Assembly (NCBI RefSeq): GCF_028372415.1
Contig: NC_092876.1
Coordinates: 220,459,528-220,523,527 of the forward strand
DNA from: Notamacropus eugenii
Lineage: Eukaryota; Chordata; Mammalia; Diprotodontia; Macropodidae
Reading direction: 5' to 3'
DNA: 64,000 bases
Shown: in pieces, positions 61,016 to 64,000 of the stretch
How the letters are laid out: each line of letters opens with the position of its first letter
Position numbering within the stretch: position 1 is the first letter of the stretch
The notes under the pieces: model-generated
The model's database searches: none
Told to the model about the DNA's origin: nothing
What the model saw: only the letters and a program-made list of their open reading frames with translations
Made by a program: the position numbers and the translations under genes

Positions 61016-63580
61016 TATATATATATGTATGTATATAAAATCTTGTATAGACATTGCAAAAAATTTGGGCCCAGAATTAGGAGGAAAACAACATGGATTT
61101 TACTGGGGGAATTGCTTTGATGACCCCAAACTTCTCCAGAAACAGTGGTCTATCTTTTTAATAACAATATAACTTGTATGGTTGTATGTTCATGAGACAT
61201 GGACCACTATAGTCTTTGAAGAATGACTACTCAGAGGATAGTGGGGAAGTGCATGATATGTGTCAGTAGGCTGTAACACAAACTACAAAAAACTAAAGTA
61301 AAGGATGCCAAGAAAGAAATATATAACTGAAAATGAAGATGAGCTGGTCTATGAGGTAAAGGAATACCAGGAGGCAACCTCTATGCTGCAGAAGTATTTT
61401 CTTAATGTCAGCAGAAAGCAAGGAAGGCATATTGGGTGGACCCCTGTGGCAAACTCTGAAAATATGAGAGAGAGAGATGAACAAAATGCTCAGATTTGCT
61501 TCAGGGAAGGGAACATCGACATCAGAAAGCTCATTTAGGTAGGTGAATTCAAAGGAGTTACCCTGATTCTCTGAAACTGGTAATAAATCAAATAGTTATT
61601 CCTAAGGTGGTGCCAACAGGATAAGAGTAAGGCAAAGTCAGCTCACTCCCCATGCAAGTCCCAAACATGGTACTACTGATAGGAAAGTCTATCCTCTAGG
61701 TAGTCAGGCATCTCCAATGGGAGAAGAGAGACAAACTAACCTTTTAGTGCCCCTTAGGAATTAATCTTTACTAGGCTCCTTCTGTACATATTTTCCCCAT
61801 CAAAGATGTGGAGAAACAAAAGTCCAAGACAATTTTTGCTAATATTTGAATCTTAGCTAATTACTTTCTGTCCTGCCTTAAGTGCTGAATTCACTACTTC
61901 TCTAATTATTTCTGGAATAATGGCTTAGAACTGACTGAAAATGCTGTTTTATCTAAAAAAAATTTTGATTTGCAATGTTTTTGAAATTTTTCGAAATGTC
62001 CTAATGGTACAAGAATAAGCTTTATTCGTGATAAATGTCATTTGAATTGAAGAAGGAAGTCGGCTAGAGCTACAGGCAGGGTGGTTTGCAAAATATCTTC
62101 TGGTAGACTTTGTTCATTTCAATATTTTGCAGGGATTGGTTGTTAGTAGCTGCAAATAAGGAAGTCTTCAAGTTAGGGGATTTCTCAGTGGAAGTTCCCA
62201 GATAAGATACTTGTTAGACTCAGGACAGTTTCACTGTGGGCTGCATTTTGAAAACCTGGTGACAAAGCTTTCAGACTACATAATTGCCTAAATATTCAAA
62301 GAAGAATAATCTATGACTCAGAAGTAATCAAGAGGTTTCTAATAAGGTAATGAAAAGCTTTTGCGCCTGTTGATTGTCAATTAGTAGATTCGTATATAAA
62401 ATTAAATTACAGTATATCCATTTTAACAATTGTCTAGCTTGTGTTTAAAGCATAATGTATAGCCTAAACCTACAATCCCTCAATTTCTGAGGGACTACTT
62501 TGCCATCAAGGGGAATTTGGTTAGTGTAAGGAATTAAAAGAAGAAATAAAAATAAAGAGATATTATTATTTTTTAAAATGCTCTTTCTAGTTTTCCAGTG
62601 AATAAACCTATGAGAATCTGTGGTCCTATTTAAACTTATTTCTCTTTAGCTCAACTTTGGAATGTAGGCCATTTCTAATGTTAAAGCTTATTATAAAATA
62701 TTTCAGGACAAAATATCAAATGCACATAAGATCTGTACATTAGTTGATTAGGCTGCTGTTTCTTCTTGGTATAATAAACTAAATATGGTTTGCAGTTTTT
62801 CTTTTATGTTTTCTTTTTTGCTGAAATTTGAGGGATTAATTATAAATTGATACAGAATTCCCATTTCACTGTGAGCTTGGGTTTGGTATTTTCCATTTTA
62901 TGGGAAACATCTGCTTGTCAATCTTACTTTAACACAATAGTCAGCTAAACTCTTCTTAGTCCTTATCTTAGATTATTTTGATTTACTTCATTGTCGTCGG
63001 CTAGCCTGATTCTGGTAAAGCTCACCTTTTTGTCTTCATAATCAAATATTAATGCTGTGGATTGTACTAGAACCATGGAAATAATGCTGGTAAAAGTTGA
63101 TAGATCAAGAAACAAATGAAGCATCAGATGTAGTGTTTGAAGACATGGCTATAGTAAGAGGCCGAGACAAATGTTTACCCTTTTTTTTTTTAAAGTATTC
63201 CTCATTATTTTATATGAGTGATTATATATGTAAAACAGACTAATTATTACCAGGCTTACTGATATTAATGTTATCTTTTCTGAGTGATATATAGCTTTGA
63301 AGCATGAATAGTTTTGATATTTTATTACTTAGTACTGTACTAAATATAGTGCCATATTACCTACTAAGAGCTCAAAATAGATTGGCTGATAATGAGTGAC
63401 CAAAAGGCTTAGTTAATGACTTCTTATCTTCCTCTTATACAGACATTTCTGGGAAAGATTAGCAAGGACTAGATTAATTGTCAAAATTACAAGCTACTGT
63501 TATCTAGAAGAAGACAATGTAAAGATGAAATTGGTAAATAATAGCTCAGGAAAGAACAGAGGGTTTCTCTTGGAGAGCAT
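61016..63580. other. mostly unassigned sequence, repeat-poor to the right
   Basis: At 61,177-61,206 a broken frame gives Y-G-C followed, after an offset, by E-T-W-T, a pattern found near the RT C-terminus of several LINE groups; it may belong to the LINE at 58,980-59,580. The frame at 61,305-61,538 (77 codons) has no known motif. From about 61,550 I recognise no repeat for roughly 2 kb, and the text has few signs of decay. This is the largest repeat-poor block in the window. Confidence 0.35.
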
Positions 63581-63585
63581 GATGT

Positions 63586-63620
63586 GTGCTTGCTCTGGCA
63601 GCACATAATAAAATTGGATA
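63586..63620 (+). pseudogene. U6 snRNA 5'-end fragment
   Basis: GTGCTTGCTCTGGCAGCACA followed by TAATAAAATTGGATA closely matches the first ~35 nt of U6 spliceosomal RNA (GTGCTCGCTTCGGCAGCACA, then TATACTAAAATTGGAACG), with a few substitutions and a 2-nt gap. The match ends there: the catalytic ACAGAGA box and everything 3' of it are absent. It is therefore not a functional U6 gene. U6 pseudogenes usually arise through L1, but no tail or duplication is clear. Confidence 0.65.
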
Positions 63621-64000
63621 GTCTGATGTTTATCACAGGAAGGCAGAGTTGGTTAATGAAGAAAGAGGAGAATGATACAAAGGAGCTTTAGAAAAGCAAG
63701 ATACTCTAACAGGAGTCCTGTTTTTCCTGTTACCTACATTAAGTTCACCTGAAGCTTTGACAGCTAATCATGAGCAATATACACATGTATGATTTGTTAA
63801 AGAAGCATTTATTAAATACACATTCAGTGCTGTCCTAGAAGCTATTTTGGATTTGCAATTTCACTCCACAATAGTGAAATATGAAGAGGACTTTAAGTTA
63901 CATACATGGACAGTTGTCTCATTTTTTAGAAAAGGAACAGAAATCTGAATTTAGAAAAGAACAGAAAAAAAACAAAAAACAGAAACTAGGGAAGCCGGTA
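63621..64000. other. unassigned sequence
   Basis: No repeat or gene recognised up to the right edge of the window. Confidence 0.35.

Noticed and set aside
63586-63620. Functional U6 snRNA gene
   Set aside because: Only the first third is present and the catalytic ACAGAGA region is missing.

Overview
The window looks like a stretch of a marsupial nuclear genome (opossum or Australian marsupial; the sequence alone does not let me choose). It is AT-rich and has no host exon I can recognise. Its dispersed repeats are the marsupial set: tRNA-headed CORE-SINEs of the MAR1/MIR type, SINEs with RTE-type tails ending in CAA/AAC runs, L2 and CR1/L3 tails, and L1s whose 5' ends read like GCCAAGATGGCAGA. 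It is best read as intergenic or deep intronic DNA. Open reading frames reach 165 codons at most. Those I could place lie in LINE sequence; the rest look like chance.

Layout. From 1 to 28 kb, old L2 and MIR/MAR1 pieces alternate with unassigned sequence. Landmarks are a 2.1 kb antisense L2 (16.64-18.76 kb) with a decayed RT motif, a diverged local duplication (12.2-12.85 kb), nested hAT-type elements (7.9 and 13.7-14.2 kb), and a clean solo LTR of class II type with an exact 6-bp target duplication (23,034-23,407) that splits a SINE. From 28 to 50 kb the window is an L1 palimpsest: an antisense HAL1-like (ORF1-only) element (28.05-30.84 kb); an old sense L1 with its ORF2 (30.87-34.03 and 37.65-38.15 kb) split by a younger internally deleted L1 (34.03-37.64 kb); a mosaic of L1 pieces on both strands (40.9-42.75 kb); an L1 interrupted by a SINE that is itself interrupted by a hAT element (43.64-44.56 kb); and a second internally deleted L1 on the minus strand (45.40-49.85 kb) carrying a young 5'-truncated L1 with a perfect 17-bp target duplication. 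From 50 to 64 kb L2, MIR, hAT and mariner-type pieces return, with a degenerate LINE reverse transcriptase bearing LFADDCA (about 59.0-59.6 kb), a short U6 snRNA-like fragment (63,586-63,620), and about 2.4 kb of repeat-poor sequence at the right edge.

The most interesting signal is that the two internally deleted L1s, at different sites and on opposite strands, share the same ORF2 deletion junction: the start of the endonuclease joined to the ORF2 C-terminal tail, with no reverse transcriptase. That implies a non-autonomous L1 lineage that multiplied after the deletion arose. The same two copies also keep the same reading frame open in their 5'UTRs. Other points are three hAT insertions into SINEs, two of them at nearly the same SINE position, and two SINEs with the same tRNA-type head but different RTE-like tails. 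I found no evidence of a CRISPR array, operon, antiviral system or complete host gene.
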